Assembly: GCA_031772625.1 (NCBI GenBank)
Contig: CM062819.1
Location: forward strand, 820,609,503-820,673,502
Length of the DNA: 64,000 nucleotides
Direction: 5' to 3'
Source: Pinus tabuliformis
Taxonomy: Eukaryota > Streptophyta > Pinopsida > Pinales > Pinaceae
In this document: piece after piece, positions 10,966 to 25,239 of the stretch
How the letters are laid out: every line of letters starts with the position of its first letter
Numbering within the stretch: the stretch's first letter is position 1
The notes under the pieces: generated by a model
What the model saw: the letters and a program-made list of their open reading frames with translations, nothing else
What the model was told of the DNA's origin: nothing
The model's database searches: none
Position numbers and translations under genes: made by a program

Positions 10966-11879
10966 ACTTCAAATGACGAATTCCAAGACCTGTGACCCTT
11001 GAAAAAGACCCCTCCAAGAGCAAGTCAAACTTCTCCTTGATGGTCTTCTCTTCCAAAAAGTCAACTTCAATCAAACTAGATTTCCAACAGTTGCAACTTC
11101 TCCTTCGACCTCTTTTTCAGACTTGTGATTTCTAACTGCAATTTTGGCTACTGTAATAACCCTATCTTTTGGCACATGTGAGAGAATGATGGATATTTCT
11201 TCCTCCTTTTTCCTTCTTTGGGATTGGCTTCTTTTATTTGACTATTCAGCTTGTATTTTGATGCTTCTTTGACCCTTTACTTGACTGCTTAAAATTGCTA
11301 TAATTTGGTCTTTCTATAGCTATAGGGATTCCATAACTTCCTCTTTGCACGTCTGAAAAATTCAGCCCAAAAATAGTCCCAAAACTCGGATTCTTCTTCC
11401 TTATAATTTTCTCTTTCTTTGATGGCTCTAGGTCTCCTTATCTTCTCTTGATCAAACTTCTTATCAGCTTCACAGATTCTCTCAAATGTGGTTGACATCC
11501 CTCTTATATATAGGCTTCTAGAGAGCCCTATTAGGCTGACATGCCATCTCTAGGAGGTCGACTTCACTAATTGATAGGTCAAATTATTGCTTGCACGTTA
11601 ATAAGGTCTTGGAGGGTCTTTGAATCTAATTTGATTAAAATAAATTTTCTTGACTTGATAGAATAAGCCCAAGATGGTCTTCCATACATGACAATGACTC
11701 AATTACAATCCCTATAAGCATTCAATGGGTGCTTGACCTATGAAAAAATTAACCTTGAGCATGAAACCCATGCATCAATAATGAAACTAATAAATTTATT
11801 TTTCTCTTCAATATCAAATACATAAAATCATGATTACATATGTCATTATGAATAACAAACCTAGTTACATATTTCAACA

Positions 11880-13929
11880 CTCCCTCTTACTAGGGAAGTA
11901 TTCATAATCTATACATGGTACTTGGACATTCTCAAACTGAAGAATTCTCATAAGAAGAGTCGAATTGGTAAGCCATCTCATAAGATATTATTTTAGCTTA
12001 TCTCATTACATCTCATCATACCAACCATAATTATCACACAAGAAAAATTGTCTAAAAAAATTGTCTCTCCACAAGATCAGAGCATAATGCTGGAAAAACA
12101 ATGGCTGATAAACACCATCATCATTGTCTCTTAAGGCACATACCCGACCCAGATGTTCACAAGATATGTCCTTTTAGGAAAATTCATGTCTTGGATTAAC
12201 ACATCCTCAAGGAATTTCCTCTTCGACTAATATTACCTATTGGATTCCCTACCACATCCCAAAGAGTATCAGAAACTAGATGCTTACCTAAACCTCCATT
12301 CTTTCTTCATAACATGAAGACAAGAATGATGTGTCTATCTCTCCCTCTCAACTAGGGAGGATATGCTCATTCCTATAAAATGAATATACTCAAGCTCCCC
12401 CTTAACCAGGGACTTGCCCAAGCTCCCTCTCAACTGGGGAATTTTTTCCAACAACAACTATATGCTCTTCGGTGAATATCATGGTATTATCAACTGCTTG
12501 TAAGGCTCCTCTTTCTGATGTCATGAAATTCAATTTTTTCATCATGGAGCCTTCATCTTCTAGATCTTCTTTGTAGGGAATCAACCATATTCTTCATCAC
12601 TTTCCTTAAACGAAACATAGGGTTGAACCAATAGTCATTTCAACCTTATTTTCATTGGAAAGTGATCTTCTAATCCACATTTGACTTTTCTTCATACAAA
12701 TACCTCTTCCAAGTCATGTTTCTTTCAGGATATTCCATCCAATCACATGAGTGCTTGTTGTATGTGACATCTACAACTCTACTTTGGTAGCCATGTTTCA
12801 ACCCAACCATATGATTTCAAAAATAAAAATGAACATAAAATCAAAATTACCTTTTTATGATGGCCTTTCGTCATGACATCTGCTTCATGCAACATCAATA
12901 TCCTACACATGAATGACTCCATATCCAAGACATTCAATATCAAGAGTCTCCTTATTTTTAAGACATTATCAAGATCTTCATACCTTCTCCATGGAGATGG
13001 CATAACTAATTCTTATACCTATCAGATGTTGATCACTTATCTTATCTTACATGACTATAAATTTACCTTTTGTGAACTCTTCTATACATGGTTCTTACAA
13101 CATAGAAACCATGATAATGACCTCATATTCCATATGAGGTCATATTATGTTGATTTCATCTTATCAATATGTAGAAGAGTTCAAGGCACATTGTCTACAT
13201 GCCTTCATGCATTATTATAATGGAATAGATCCTTCTTCTTCGATCATGCCCATGAGATAGAGAATTCAACCATGTTATCTGCAACTATATGATGACATGC
13301 ATATATACATAACTTTTCCTTCTTTTGTTCATATAACTTCCTTTTAGAAGCCTCCTCTCATTCCTTGAAGATGAAATTACTTCAGCCAACTCAACATGCT
13401 GCACATCTTTGTCATCATACCATACCAGTGGATCCCACATAAGGTGGACCATAGACTATTAGTGAGACACTTTCCTCTTCCAAGTGAACCTTCTCATAAA
13501 TATTCTAGTGGAGGATCTCAATGATCTTGATTCTGAAAATGCTCCTTTATAACGATGATGTATGATGACCTTTATTTATATTATATCATGCTAGATGACT
13601 TTCTTCCAACCATAAATATTGCTACTTTAGTTGTCCTTATATGCTTCCAATGGAGATTCCATAAACTACTTTCTTTCTATCATGATGGCTGCTACAACCA
13701 TGTAGACTTCTACTTCAACGTTCTTTCCATGCATCTATGATGATGTCATCTCCATCAACTTTCTTTCCATGCATCTTATCATACTAGTAATGATTTATAT
13801 TCTCTTCTATAACTAAAAATAACTATGTGAACGAGATTATCTCAGTCATAGTAGATATTTTTCACTTCCTCCTATGTTTATTTCTTCTTTTTGGATTCTT
13901 CCACTTGTTCAGTAACATGGGCTTCATTT
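11880..13929. other. Interior of the copia element without recognisable coding
   Basis: Only short open frames with no family similarity that I recognise. The region between gag and the 3' LTR should once have held pol, but no protease, integrase or reverse transcriptase motif could be seen. Confidence 0.5.
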
Positions 13930-14764
13930 CTTTTATTTCTCTTCTTGTTTTCATTCTTGAGTTTGGGACAATTCATTTTAAAGTGCCCATATTCTTTACA
14001 TTCATAGCATTGTATCTTTGACATATCAATTTTTTTTTTTCCAAGGATCAAACTTTCTAAAATTTCCTTTTCTTCGAGCCACAACATCATATGCTTGAAC
14101 TTGTTCATTTGACCCAACATCGCTCTTTGATTTCAACTTGGTTTCTTCAATATTACATAAAGACAAAATTTCAATGAATGGAGTGCCTTCCTTCTTCCCG
14201 TAGATACTTGATAAAATATTTCCCCATTCATCAAGTATTTTATTGAGCACAACGGTGGTTATTTCTTTATCGAACATTATTTCCACTATCTTTTAGTTGG
14301 TCTCTTATTTGTGACACCCTCATAAGATATGAGGTTATTCATTCTTTCTTTGATACCTTCAACTTGTATAGCTTAGTTCTCAATGATATGACTTCTCCTG
14401 CAGTGCTTATGGAAAATAGTTCTACCAACTTATCATAGATTTCTTTTGATTTTTACAACTTTACTACATAAGGGATGAGGGAATACTCAATTGATTCTAT
14501 GAGGATTATTTGAGCCCTTATTTCCCCTTTCATATACTTCAATATTTCTTGAGCTTCTTCTTGCGATGGTTTGGATATTGAACCCTTAACATGTCCAATA
14601 GCTTCATTCTCTATGAGGATCCAATCTGTCCCCTTTTTCCATGTAAGGAAATTTGATGACCCAACCAATTTGTTTCTTTCCTTGTATAATGAAGTCATGT
14701 TGATAGTAGATTCAGACATAACTATAAAGATACTTGTCAAGTGAAGATGTTCCTTGATGATCAT
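13930..14764 (-). pseudogene. Decayed Ty1/copia gag
   Basis: Minus-strand frames show a copia gag N-terminus (LVGSSNFLTWKKGTDWIL), a central gag region and a CCHC knuckle CYECKEYGHFKMNC near 14000. Several breaks separate the pieces. Its strand and position fit the LTR pair around it. Confidence 0.75.
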
Positions 14765-16354
14765 ATCTTCGACTTGATGCTTTCTTGATGATATTGCTTC
14801 CTTGATGATATTCTTAAGGATGTTTGAGATATGATCTTTGCTTCAATGTGAGGAACATCACCTTGATTTCTTTGATGATGATGCTAATGCTTCTTCTTGC
14901 TCCCTTGGATGATTATTGTAAAGTGTGTGAGCTTCCCAAGAATTATTTAGGTGTATAATCCTTTGTTGAATGAGGTAGGTTCTTTAAGATCTTTTTCTTC
15001 CATAAAGTGTTGATCCTTCTATAAGATATGATCCTTGAGATTAGATGGGTAGTCCTATTTAATGCTCTTTAATTCCTTCCTTCAATATTAGGAGTGGATT
15101 AGTCCTTTTCGATGATATCCTTGTACTCGACCCCTATGTGTCCTTCAATTGATGATCTTTAAACTGCCTCTTAATTTTTTTGTAGTCACCTTAGCTCTAA
15201 AACTATGTTGAGAAGTCTAGGGCAACTAGATAAGGTGGTTTCTCTTACTTTAATAATTGCATATGATGTATTTCTATTTAACTTGATTAGCTTCTTCTTT
15301 CACTTTATTATTATTATGCTTTTATCATCAAACAACTACCATACTATGAGGATCAAATATACAAGAGGACACAATACATAGGCTATCATCTAGGGCCAAA
15401 ACCTCTCCTCTTAAGAGGAAAACCCACAAGAACTCTTCTCTTCTTAAAGAAATTCAAATGACAAATTCCAAGACCTATGACCCTTGAAAAATACCCCTCC
15501 AATACCAAGTCAAACTTCTCCTTGATGAGCTTCTCTTCCACAAAGTCAAAATAGCTTTCCAACAAATGCAACTTCTCCTTCAACCTCTTTTTCAGACCTG
15601 CGATTTTTTAGTGCAATTTTGGCTACTTCACTAACCCTATATTTTGACACGTGTGAGGGAATTATGTAAAGTTCTTCCTCCTTTTTCCTTCGTTGGGACT
15701 GTCTTATTTTATTTGGCTATTTCGATTGTATTTTTATGCTTCTTTGACCCTTGATTAAGTTCCTTAACCTGATTGTAATTTGGTCTCACTGTAGTTGTAG
15801 GGATTCCCTAACTTCATCTTTGCATGTGTGAAAACTTTAGCCCAAAAACAGTCCCAAAACTCAAATTCTTCTTCCTTAGAGTTTTCTCTTTCTACGCTAC
15901 CTCTAGGTCTCCTTATCTTCTGTTGATCAAACTTCTTATTAGCTTCATGTATGCTCTCGAATGTGGTCAACTTCCCTCTTATATATCGACTTCTAAAGAG
16001 ACATATTAGGCCGAAATGCCATCTCTAGGAGGCCGACTTCACTGTTTGATAGGACAACTTGTTTCTTACATGTTGACAGGGTCTTGGAGGGTCTTTAAAC
16101 CTAATTTTGATTCAAATAAATTTTGTTTACTTGATACAATAAACCCAAGATGGTCTTCCATACATGGAAATGACTCAATTGACTTGTTAACTCAATGGCA
16201 AGCCCTAGAAGCACTCAATGGGTGCTTGACCTATGAATAAAATAACCTTGAGCATGAAACCCATAAATTTCTTTTTCTCTTCAATATCAAATACATAAAA
16301 TCATGATTACATATGCCATTATGAAGACTGAACCTAGTTACATATTTCAATAAG

Positions 16355-17217
16355 AGGGGTCCAAAATTCCACAATTAGCCTCAAGAATGGCCTGAATTAG
16401 TGCCTCGTAAGGATTCGTGGAACAACCTAAATGTAGCCTCATAATAGGGTCAAAAATTTTCAATGAAGGCCTCACACTTATCCCTTCTTCTTGACTAGAT
16501 CATGCATGTCCAACCCAACAATATAACACATCAAACAACCCTCAATTTGTTTGTTTTTTCTATTGAGATACACCAAGAAGATAGACAAAAAATCCCAAAT
16601 ATCCTCAGAAAACTGAAAATCAATATTTTTGATATGTGTGACTACATAAACCATTCAAAATTAAACAAATTGATATATGTGAGAAAAATGGTACCACATG
16701 GAGGAGAATTGAGCCCTTAAAATAAATTTGAAGGAGGGACCTAGATGAGGATCGAATAGCCCTTAAACCCATGGATCCAACCTCAATAAATTCAATCTTT
16801 GTAGGCCAACTTGACCTTCAAGAAAAGATAAACTCTCCCTTTAAAAAATCTTACCTTAAACCTTCCTTTAAAGCTGAATTATCAATGAAAATTTCCACTT
16901 ATGGAGGGTCGACTTGGTCAACATAAGACTCACACAATTTAATAAATATTTTCTTCAAATTTGACCAATCATAAATTTCCCTTTATCATATCATTTGGGG
17001 CATCTTCACCACACTATTGTGGCACAACATTTGTCAAGGCATGTCTCTTCAACCATGAGCAACGATGTGGTGTACCAACTATTGTAAGAAATTGCATGAT
17101 GATATTATCAGTTGATTATGTTCTAGTGTGAAAATTCATTGTCCTTCCCATCCATTTACTTCAATAATCATGGGGATTCATTTAGTTGTTGCTTGGGTTG
17201 ACATCAATTACAACAAA
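16355..17217 (-). repeat. 3' LTR remnant of the long-LTR copia element
   Basis: It matches 27335-28202 over about 850 bp, including the catgcatgtccaac and ggtaccacatggaggagaa words. The rest of this LTR is missing to the left, where the next copia LTR begins. Confidence 0.7.
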
Positions 17218-18200
17218 TTTCTACGAGTCTCCCCCTTTGGCATTGATAGCAACACACTTATTTCTTGTATGAGTGTTGCTCCCCTTGACTCCATGCTTCT
17301 GATCTTCCTCTCCTAAATTCTCTCCCCCTTTGACGTCAATGGAAAAGGATAACTCCACCTAAAAAAATATCTTCCTTTGTCTTTTTACAATATTCCTTTC
17401 TCCCCTTTCTTCTTCTAAGGATTCTTTTGCATTGGAACTTTCAATTAATGCAATTCACTGACATATATTAAAAGCATTCATGACTAGAATTTATTTATTT
17501 TCTTCATTGCTCCCAAAGAGGATGAATTCTCATGAATGATTCTAACATCAATGACAACACCCTTCAACCATATCCCCTTGAAAACTTCTCTCCTAGTCAT
17601 GCATGCCTAACATATTTCACCTAAATAAATCAACATATATGACATGAGACTTTTCACAACTCTATCATCAAGCAACTATGAATCTACCTTCCCAAATAAA
17701 ACTGCTCAAAGCATAGATCTTCCAATTTGTAACCACTTCTAGTTAGACTACCCATCTTCAACATTCATAATACTAGGGGTCTTCAAGCCAAATTTCCTAA
17801 AATGATATATGAACCTGCTTTTCTATAAGATCATTCTAAACCTTGACATCTTCCTTTGTACCTATAGATTCATCATAGTCTTGCGACTTTACAAATCCTG
17901 TGAGCATGACCTCTGGGATTTCTTCATTCACTTGTTCCTATTACTTATGCTTTACTCTACAAACCTTCTTGTACCTAATATCAACATGTTCCCTTATGGA
18001 AGACTTCATCATGCTTCCACTATCACGAGCTATGTGCCCATAGTTATGGCATATGTAACACTCAATGTGGTACCTAAATGACAGAGAAATTGATATATAG
18101 TTTATGTTGATGAAGCCATTTGGATACTTGTCTTGTGTTTATGCAAACTTGATTCTAGGGTTTTGATAATAACCTTGATAACCATCCCTACTATAAGATT
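17218..18200 (-). pseudogene. Copia gag fragment with zinc knuckle (left of the inserted element)
   Basis: The minus strand shows the knuckle-like CYICHNYGHIARDS near 18015-18060 and otherwise scattered broken frames. It continues the gag whose N-terminus lies at 24935 on the far side of the inserted copia element. Confidence 0.55.
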
Positions 18201-19060
18201 TGTTAAAAATAGCAAGAAGAAATCCTAATTTAATTCGTTCTTGAATTAAATTGTAATTATATTCTCATAGCAACTTGTAATAGTTAACTAAGTTAAGTTG
18301 ACTTAGTTGTCTTAGGAAATTCGAGTTGTAAGTCTATCTAGAATCATGTGGAGTGATCCCTAAATTTTAGTGGCCTAGGTTGAGTTCTTTTGAGTTGTAA
18401 TTAATTAACTCAGTCTAACTGAGTTATAGTCAGTTAAACTAGCTCCAACTATTGGAGGAACTAGTAGGAGGTCTAGTAGTGGGAATGGGCACTAGTGCAA
18501 CTTCACTACTCTACCAGTTAACTGAAGATTCACTCATAAATAACTCATGCATGTCAGTTCAAAGGAGTACCCAGTTGAGATTAGAGTTTAGGGACAATGT
18601 ACTATCAATTGTATAATTTTCCGAGTTGTACATATGGTGCATGCAATCAGTTGAGGGCCTATTAATGGATTGTACAGTTATGGAGAGAGAATTTCCTAAT
18701 TATATTTGGGATAATTCTCTCAGGAATTACGCAAGGAAGTAGGGGCTTGGCAGGAAGTAGAATTAACTAAGTGTTGGCTTGTGAAGCAGAGAGATAGATT
18801 GTACTTGTGCAAGAATTGTTCGAGTTGAACAGGCATTGTATTTTCTTCTTAGATCTTCTGGTTAATGAAATATAGATAGTCTAGGTTTTAAGAAGTTTCT
18901 TTCCCCAGAGAAATATTGTGTTATGTGTGATTTAAATTCTTCCTTTTCTACTTATTGTTTTCATCAATAAATTTTGGTTTTCGCTGAAGAGTAGAGTAGA
19001 TTATTGTCTTGTTTTTTAGCATATCACATAAGTTGTTGAATCTACAAGTAAAAGTCTACA
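18201..19060 (+). repeat. 5' LTR of the plus-strand copia element
   Basis: This 860-bp LTR matches 23123-24004, starts TGTTAAAAAT and ends AAGTCTACA immediately before the primer site. Confidence 0.92.
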
Positions 19061-19152
19061 TGGAATCGGAGCTGAATACAATATAGAAGATGACAATTCG
19101 ATTTTGTTGTGCAAATGAAATCGAATTTTCAGGTTCATACTTCACAATCATC

Positions 19153-22100
19153 AATATGTCATTCTACAGTTTGAGACTTGAGTATGCCTTGGAGGGAAGC
19201 TCAAATTATATAGCTTGGAAGGATAGGATGAAGGCAGTGCTAGAAGACAAAGGGCTCAAGGAATTCATAGATCATGATATTCTGAAGCCTCCAACATCTG
19301 ATGCTAAAGATTTGGCTTAATGGAGAAAGTGTGTGGCAAAAGCGAGAAGGATTATCCTAGAAGGAGTTCAAGATCACATTGTCTCGAATATCCACGGTAA
19401 GGAAACTCCATTTGCAATGTGGAAGGCATTAACGAGCCTGTTTCAAAATAGTCGTGACTACAGGAAGCTGGAACCAAAGGACAAACTCAGAAAGATCAAG
19501 ATGGAGAAGGGCAACTCAATTCCAAATTACTTGACCAAGTTCACCTAATGTCGGGATGAGCTTGGAAGTATCGGGATTACTATTGTTGAAGATGATCTGG
19601 TGAAGACTAACACTTCTAGGACTTCCCAAGAGTTGGCACAGTTACCAAGACTCATTTAATGGGAGGGAGAAGCTACCAGAGTGCGAGCGGTTGTGGTCTG
19701 ACTTGGTACAGGAAGATATTCAGCGAACACCAAAGACGGATCCTCTTTAAAGCATGATGATGAGGAGAATTGTGCCTTAGCGGGTAAGGCAAATAAAGAG
19801 AAGGGGAAGTCATCCCATTCCAGATCAGATTCTTGTCGGGGCAGGAAGAAGAAGGACATGTCAAAAGTCAAATGCTTTCACTGTCACGAGCTGGGACACT
19901 TTTCCACAAAGTGTCTGCTCAAGAAGGCCGATAAGAAGCCCTCAAGAGGAGTGGTAGGTGAAGATCTTGCTTCACAGTTCGAATTGTAATTTACCCTCAT
20001 CAGTTGTATGGTGTCATCGATGATGGGTAGTGTGTGGTACCTGGATAGTGGAGCTTCTTTCCACATGACTGGTAACAAAGAGATCTTCAGTAACTTGGAG
20101 GATAAGGATCTTCAAATGCATATTGAGATGGGTGATGATGGGAGGTATAGCACTACTGACAACGATAAAGTTACCTTTCAAAGGGAGTCAACTTGTCCCC
20201 TCACTTTGCAAGTTGTTATGTATGTTCCTGGTTTGAAGAAGAACTTGCTATATGTTTCCATGTTGGAGGATAGAGGCTATGATGTGATATTTAGTAAGGC
20301 AACGACGTTCCTTTGTCACATAGCCACAAGACAGGTGAAGAGGATAGGGGTTCGAGTGAAGAACCTATACAAGTTGGAGGTAGAAGATTGTGCTGCCTTG
20401 AGCACTAAAGAAGAGAAGGTGCACACTCGAGACATCATTGAGTTGTGGCATAGGAGATTTGGTCACTTACACCATGGCACTTTGAAGATCATGCAAAAAC
20501 TTTCTACCAGTCTTCCCAGGGGTACACTAGAGTAGGTAAACAAATGCAAAGGGTGTACATTGGGAAAGTACACCAAAGCTTTCTTTCATGAAAAATACGG
20601 TCGAGCACAGGCGATCCTTGATCAAGTTCACTTAGATGTTTGTAGATCGTTCTTGACAGCATCCACATCCAAGCATAGGTATTATGTGATATTTGTTGAT
20701 GAATTTTCTTGTAAGTGTTGAATCTTCTTAATGCAGAAGAAAGATCAGACTTTTGCTAAGTGTTTTGTATTTAAATCACTTGTCGAGAAAGATACTGGCA
20801 GGAAAGTTAAATCTCTCAGGAGTGATAACGATGGAGAGTATGTGTTGAATAACTTCAAAAAAAAAATTGCATCAGAAGGCATTTAATAAGAGTTGATAGC
20901 ACCTCATAACCCACAACAGAATGGGGTGGATGAAAGGAAGAACATGATTATTGTGGGAGCGGCATGAGCGATGTTGCATGATCAGGGCCTACCATTACAC
21001 TTTTGGGTTGAATCATGCGACACAACTGTCTATTTGCAGAACAGAAGCCCTCATCGAATTCTCGGGATGAGTACACCATAAGAGGGTTTTTAGGGAAGAA
21101 ACCAGATGTGGCACACTTCTAGACTTTTGGTTCATGAGTCTACTGCCATGTAACCAAAGATGCATGGAAAAATCTTGTGCCAACAAAAAAGTTGGGCATA
21201 TTTGTGGGGTACACTGATACACCTCACAACTATAGGGTGTACATTCCAACCAATAGGATGACAATGGTTTGCAGAGATGTAAAATTTGATGAAGAGAAGG
21301 CCATGAGATGTTCCATTGAGACAGAACTCCAGCTACATGTGGTTGAGGTTCTATCTCCAAAGGAGGAACCTCAGGATGATGTGGAGTAGCCACATGAAGA
21401 GAAGCAGGGAGTGGAGACACCCACTCATGCAAAGTCTTCCAGAGATGGGAGAAAGCACACCAGAGAGGCTGACAAGTTATTGCATGATTCTAGAGAGAAT
21501 GTGGGAGCACCCACATCATAGTGCAGGTAGAGGAGGTCACCAGAGAGGTACATTTTCTACATGGCTCTGATGAGAGGATGTGTAGATATTGAGCCATCCT
21601 CTTTGAAGAAGCAGTGCAACAACCAGTTTGGGTTAATGCCATGGTTTAGGAGTATGACTCCATTGTTAGGATCTGTGTTTGGGATGTGGTCCCAATACCA
21701 ACAGACAAGTCAATGGTGAGTTCCAAATGGATTTACAAGGTAAAGCAAGCAACAGATGGTAGTGTGGAGAAACACAAGGCTAGGTTTGTGGCCAGAGGGT
21801 TTTCTCAGGTGGAGGGGATTGATTATGATGAGAATTTTTCTCTTGTTGCAAGGTACTCATCAATTAGGTCCATTCTAGCACTATCAGTACAGATGGGATG
21901 GAAGATACATCAGATGGATGTAAAGACAACATTCCTCAACAGCATGATTGAGGAAGAGGTGTATATTGAGCATCTTGAAGGATTTGAGACCTTCAACAGA
22001 GAGCCGCATGTGTGCAAACTCAAGCAACCATTGTATGGACTGAAACAAGCACCCTCTACTTGGTACACTAGGATTGATATCTATTTCACCAGTTTGGGCT

Positions 22101-22860
22101 TCACCAAAAGTGAAGCAGATGTGGACCTTTACCATATTGTGTTTGAAGGTAAATTGTTGATTATTGTTTTAAATGTCGACCATTTGATTCTGATGGGTGA
22201 TGATAAGTTGATCAAGTCTTGCAAAGAGGATCTTGCAAGAGAGTTCAAAATGAAGGACTTGGGGCTCATGCACTACTTTATGGGGATGGAAGTATGGAAA
22301 GGAGATGAGGAACTATTTGTCTCTTAGGTAAATTATGCGAATGAGATACTCAAGGAGTCCCACATGGAGAGCACTAAACCCATGGAGACTCCTCTATTTG
22401 GTAACTAAAGGAAGGAGGATGCTACTTCTGATGAAGTAGTGGAGGCAACTATTTATAGGAATCCTGTGTGTTCACTCATGTATTTGGTGAACACACAACC
22501 AGACATGTGTTGTGCATTTAACCAGCTTAGTCAAGCAAAGATCAAGCTAACCAAGTTGTATTGGAAGGAAACCAAACATGTTTTGAGATACCTTAGAGGC
22601 ACTACTCAGTATGGTCTTTGGTACAGACGGATAGAGGGAGCGAAGCTTTAAGGATTCACCAATGCATATTGGGTAGGGAGTCCATATGACAAGAAGAGCA
22701 CATTAGGTGGGATCTTCATTATTGGGTCAGCAGATGTTTCTTGTTATAGTAGGAAATAGAGATTAGTTGCACTCAATTCAGCAGAAGTAGAGTACAGGCC
22801 GCTAGTCAAGTATCTTGTGAGGCTATCTGGATGAGGAAGATTCTTGTTGATTTTTTTGGT
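19153..22860 (+). pseudogene. Broken copia gag-pol
   Basis: Gag is recognised at 19153-19550. A CCHC knuckle (CFHCHELGHFSTKC) lies near 19872, and the protease core (WYLDSGASFHMT) near 20035. The integrase zinc region (LWHRRFGHLHHGTL) is near 20446. The reverse transcriptase occupies 21686-22327, with WIYKVK, KARFVARGFSQ and QMDVKTTFLN, then QPLYGLKQAPSTWY. RNase H-side sequence (YWKETKHVLRYLRGT) lies near 22560. In the reverse transcriptase the usual YVDD is not seen as such; the local sequence is NVDHLILMG. The whole is a fossil with about ten or more breaks. Confidence 0.92.
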
Positions 22861-23122
22861 CAGCAGATGGATCCAACTGTGATTTAATCAAAGTTGTATC
22901 AAACTCTTTGAGAATCTAGTTTTTCATGATCGATCCAATCATATTGATATATGGTATCATCATCTTCGATATTGTGTGCAGAGGAGAATTATGTTGTTGG
23001 AGTAGATTCCCACAAAGGAGCATGATGCAGATATTTTGACAAAGGCTTTGTCAAGATGAAAATTCGAGTTTCACAGAGGTAGGATTGGGGTAGCAGATAA
23101 TCCATTTCTTCTTGAGAGGGAG

Positions 23123-24004
23123 TGTTAAAAATAGCAAGAAGAAATCCTAATTTAATTTATCCTTGAATTAAATTAGGAATTAAATTGTAATTATATTCTC
23201 ATAGAAACTTGTAATAGTTAACTAAGTTAATTTGACTTACTTGTCTTAGGAAATTCAATTTGGAAGTCTATCTAGAGTCATGTGGAGTGATCCCTAAATT
23301 TTAGGGGCCCAGGTTGAGTTCTTTTGAGTTGTAATTAATTAACTTAGTGTAACTAAGTTATAGTAAGTTAAACTAGTTCTATCTGTTGGAGGAACTAGTA
23401 GGAGGTCTAGTAGTGGGGACATGCACTAGTGCAGCTTCACTACTCCACCAGTCAATTGAAGATTCACTCATAAATAACTAATGAATGTCAGTTCAGAGGA
23501 AGACCCAGTTGAGATTAGAGTTCAGGGAGTGTGTATTATCAGTTGTATAATTTTCCGAGTTGTATAGATGGTGCATGCAATTAGTTGAGGGCCTATGGAT
23601 GGATTTCACAGTTATGGAGAGAGAATTTCCCAATTAAATATGGGCTAATTCTCTAAGGAATTGTACAATGAAGTAGGGGCTTGGCAGGCAACAAAATTGG
23701 CTAAGTGTTGACTTGAGTTGGCTTGTGAGGCAGAGAAATAGATTGTACTTGTGGAGGAATTGTTTGGGTTGAACAAGCATTGTATTTTATTCTCAGATAT
23801 TTTTGTTAATGCAATATAGATAGTCGAGGTTTTGAGAAGTTGCTTTCCCCAGAGAAATATTGTGTTATGTGCGATTGAAATTTTTCATTTTCTGCTTATT
23901 GTTTTCATCGATTGATTTTGGTTTCAATTGAAGAGTAGAGTAGATTCTTGTCTTGTGTTTTAGCATATCACATAAGTTTTTGAATCTAAAAGTAAAAATC
24001 TACA
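23123..24004 (+). repeat. 3' LTR of the plus-strand copia element
   Basis: This 882-bp partner of 18201-19060 is preceded by the purine tract GAGAGGGAG. It is about 20 bp longer owing to small duplications. Confidence 0.92.
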
Positions 24005-24935
24005 AGCTTTGCAATCCCTATCCTTTTACCCAATATTTGTACATGAAAAAAATTACCCAAAAAATATATGAGTGTAATTGGATGAGATGGATTTCCTTGA
24101 TGATCTTCTGAAGACATTATTTCTTGGAGGAGGTTCAATCCTTTGTTGATCCTTCCCTTGATTACATCAACAACATTTTCAAAATTCTTTTGGCTTTCAA
24201 TTTTATTTGTCCTTCAAAGGATAATGACAATATTTTCTTCAGCCTTACTCTTTTAGGGCTTAGAACTTGTGTCTTCATTGCATGGAACTTCACTTGCTTC
24301 TTTTACCATCATATTTAAGACATGATTCTTCTTTTCAACATCTAATAATTGCTATTTTTTCCATTCCTTGAGCTTGTTCATTTCACCTGGAGTTACATCA
24401 AGGTCTTTTTTCTTTTCAATAACTTATACCTCGTGATTATAAATAGATTCCTCTAATCGATTTGTCAATATTTTCTCTCTCCTTTCTAATTATTCTTCTT
24501 CATTGATGTCAAATTATTTGATCTAAGTATGCTATCTATTTGTATCATGATCATGATCATCTTCATCTTGACCTACAAGCTTCTTTGGGTAGAGATTTTG
24601 AAGCTTCTTCCAAATCTTGTTGGTTGATGAGCATTGATCTGCTGTGGCTTTCATGGAATCTAGAAAAGCATTAAAATGTCATTCATGGATTTTGAATTAT
24701 ACCTTCTTGATTCATTAAGAGATGTATTTCTAGAAATAATATAATCCCATACATAATAACCATGACCTTGCAAATAGACTTCCATTCTAGATTCCCATAT
24801 TTCAAATTACGTTTCATCAAACAATGGAGCTAGACCAACCTAATTCTCTTCATCAGCTATAATAGGTCCTAAAACTAGTGCATTACTGTAGATTTTCTTT
24901 GATTGTTTGGATGCATGGTTCCTTGAATTTCCCAT
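24005..24935 (-). pseudogene. Copia gag N-terminal fragment (right of the inserted element)
   Basis: From 24935 leftward the minus strand reads MGNSRNHASKQSKK, then segments like WESRMEVYLQGHGYYVWDYI typical of a copia gag N-terminal domain, then broken frames. It belongs to the long-LTR element whose 5' LTR starts at 25004. Confidence 0.65.
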
Positions 24936-25018
24936 CTATGATCTCCTAATATTTTCCTTCCATCTATTATGATGCAATTGAAGGAACTAGCTTTGATATG
25001 AATTGTTGGAAATATTTG

Positions 25019-25051
25019 TTGGGGGGGCGGGGGGCACGCCGAGGGGGGGAG
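25019..25051. repeat. G-rich run inside AT-rich LTR
   Basis: Runs of 7, 6 and 7 or more G residues are separated by c, cacgccga and similar short spacers, in sequence that is otherwise AT-rich. It could form a G-quadruplex, or could be a local sequencing or assembly defect. Confidence 0.5.
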
Positions 25052-25239
25052 ATGTTAATAAGTATTTCACTTAATTTTAATTAATTTCAAATTATTAAAT
25101 ATGGATTCCAAAAATCAAATAATATAATCATCAACACATCACATCACATGAACAATACACAATAAATATTTAGGTGGAAACCCTTCCGAGAGAAAAACCA
25201 TTGAATGCTTTTAATATATGTCTTGAAAATTACATATAC

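Larger units (their letters stand above)
10966..16350 (-). mobile_element. Ty1/copia-type LTR element with gag remnant, minus strand
   Basis: The left (3') LTR occupies about 10966-11879 and the right (5') LTR about 15206-16350; both contain the same ~900 bp. The minus strand has the purine tract AAGAGGGAG directly before the left LTR start TGTTGAAATA. A degenerate initiator-Met primer site (plus strand GCTCTAAAACTA, 15194-15205) abuts the right LTR. The interior carries a decayed copia gag (13930-14764) and no readable pol. The left LTR lacks the portion matching 15206-15450. The element has many breaks and is old. Confidence 0.72.
18201..24004 (+). mobile_element. Ty1/copia LTR retrotransposon, plus strand, near full length but broken
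   Basis: The LTRs 18201-19060 and 23123-24004 both start TGTTAAAAATAGC and end TCTACA, and they differ by substitutions and short indels. A degenerate initiator-Met primer site (TGGAATCGGAGC, 19061-19072) follows the 5' LTR, and a purine tract (GAGAGGGAG) precedes the 3' LTR. The flanks show a near-matching 5-bp duplication (AGATT/AGCTT). The internal order is gag, zinc knuckle, protease, integrase, reverse transcriptase, RNase H, the copia order. It carries roughly ten or more breaks and is of moderate age. Confidence 0.93.
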
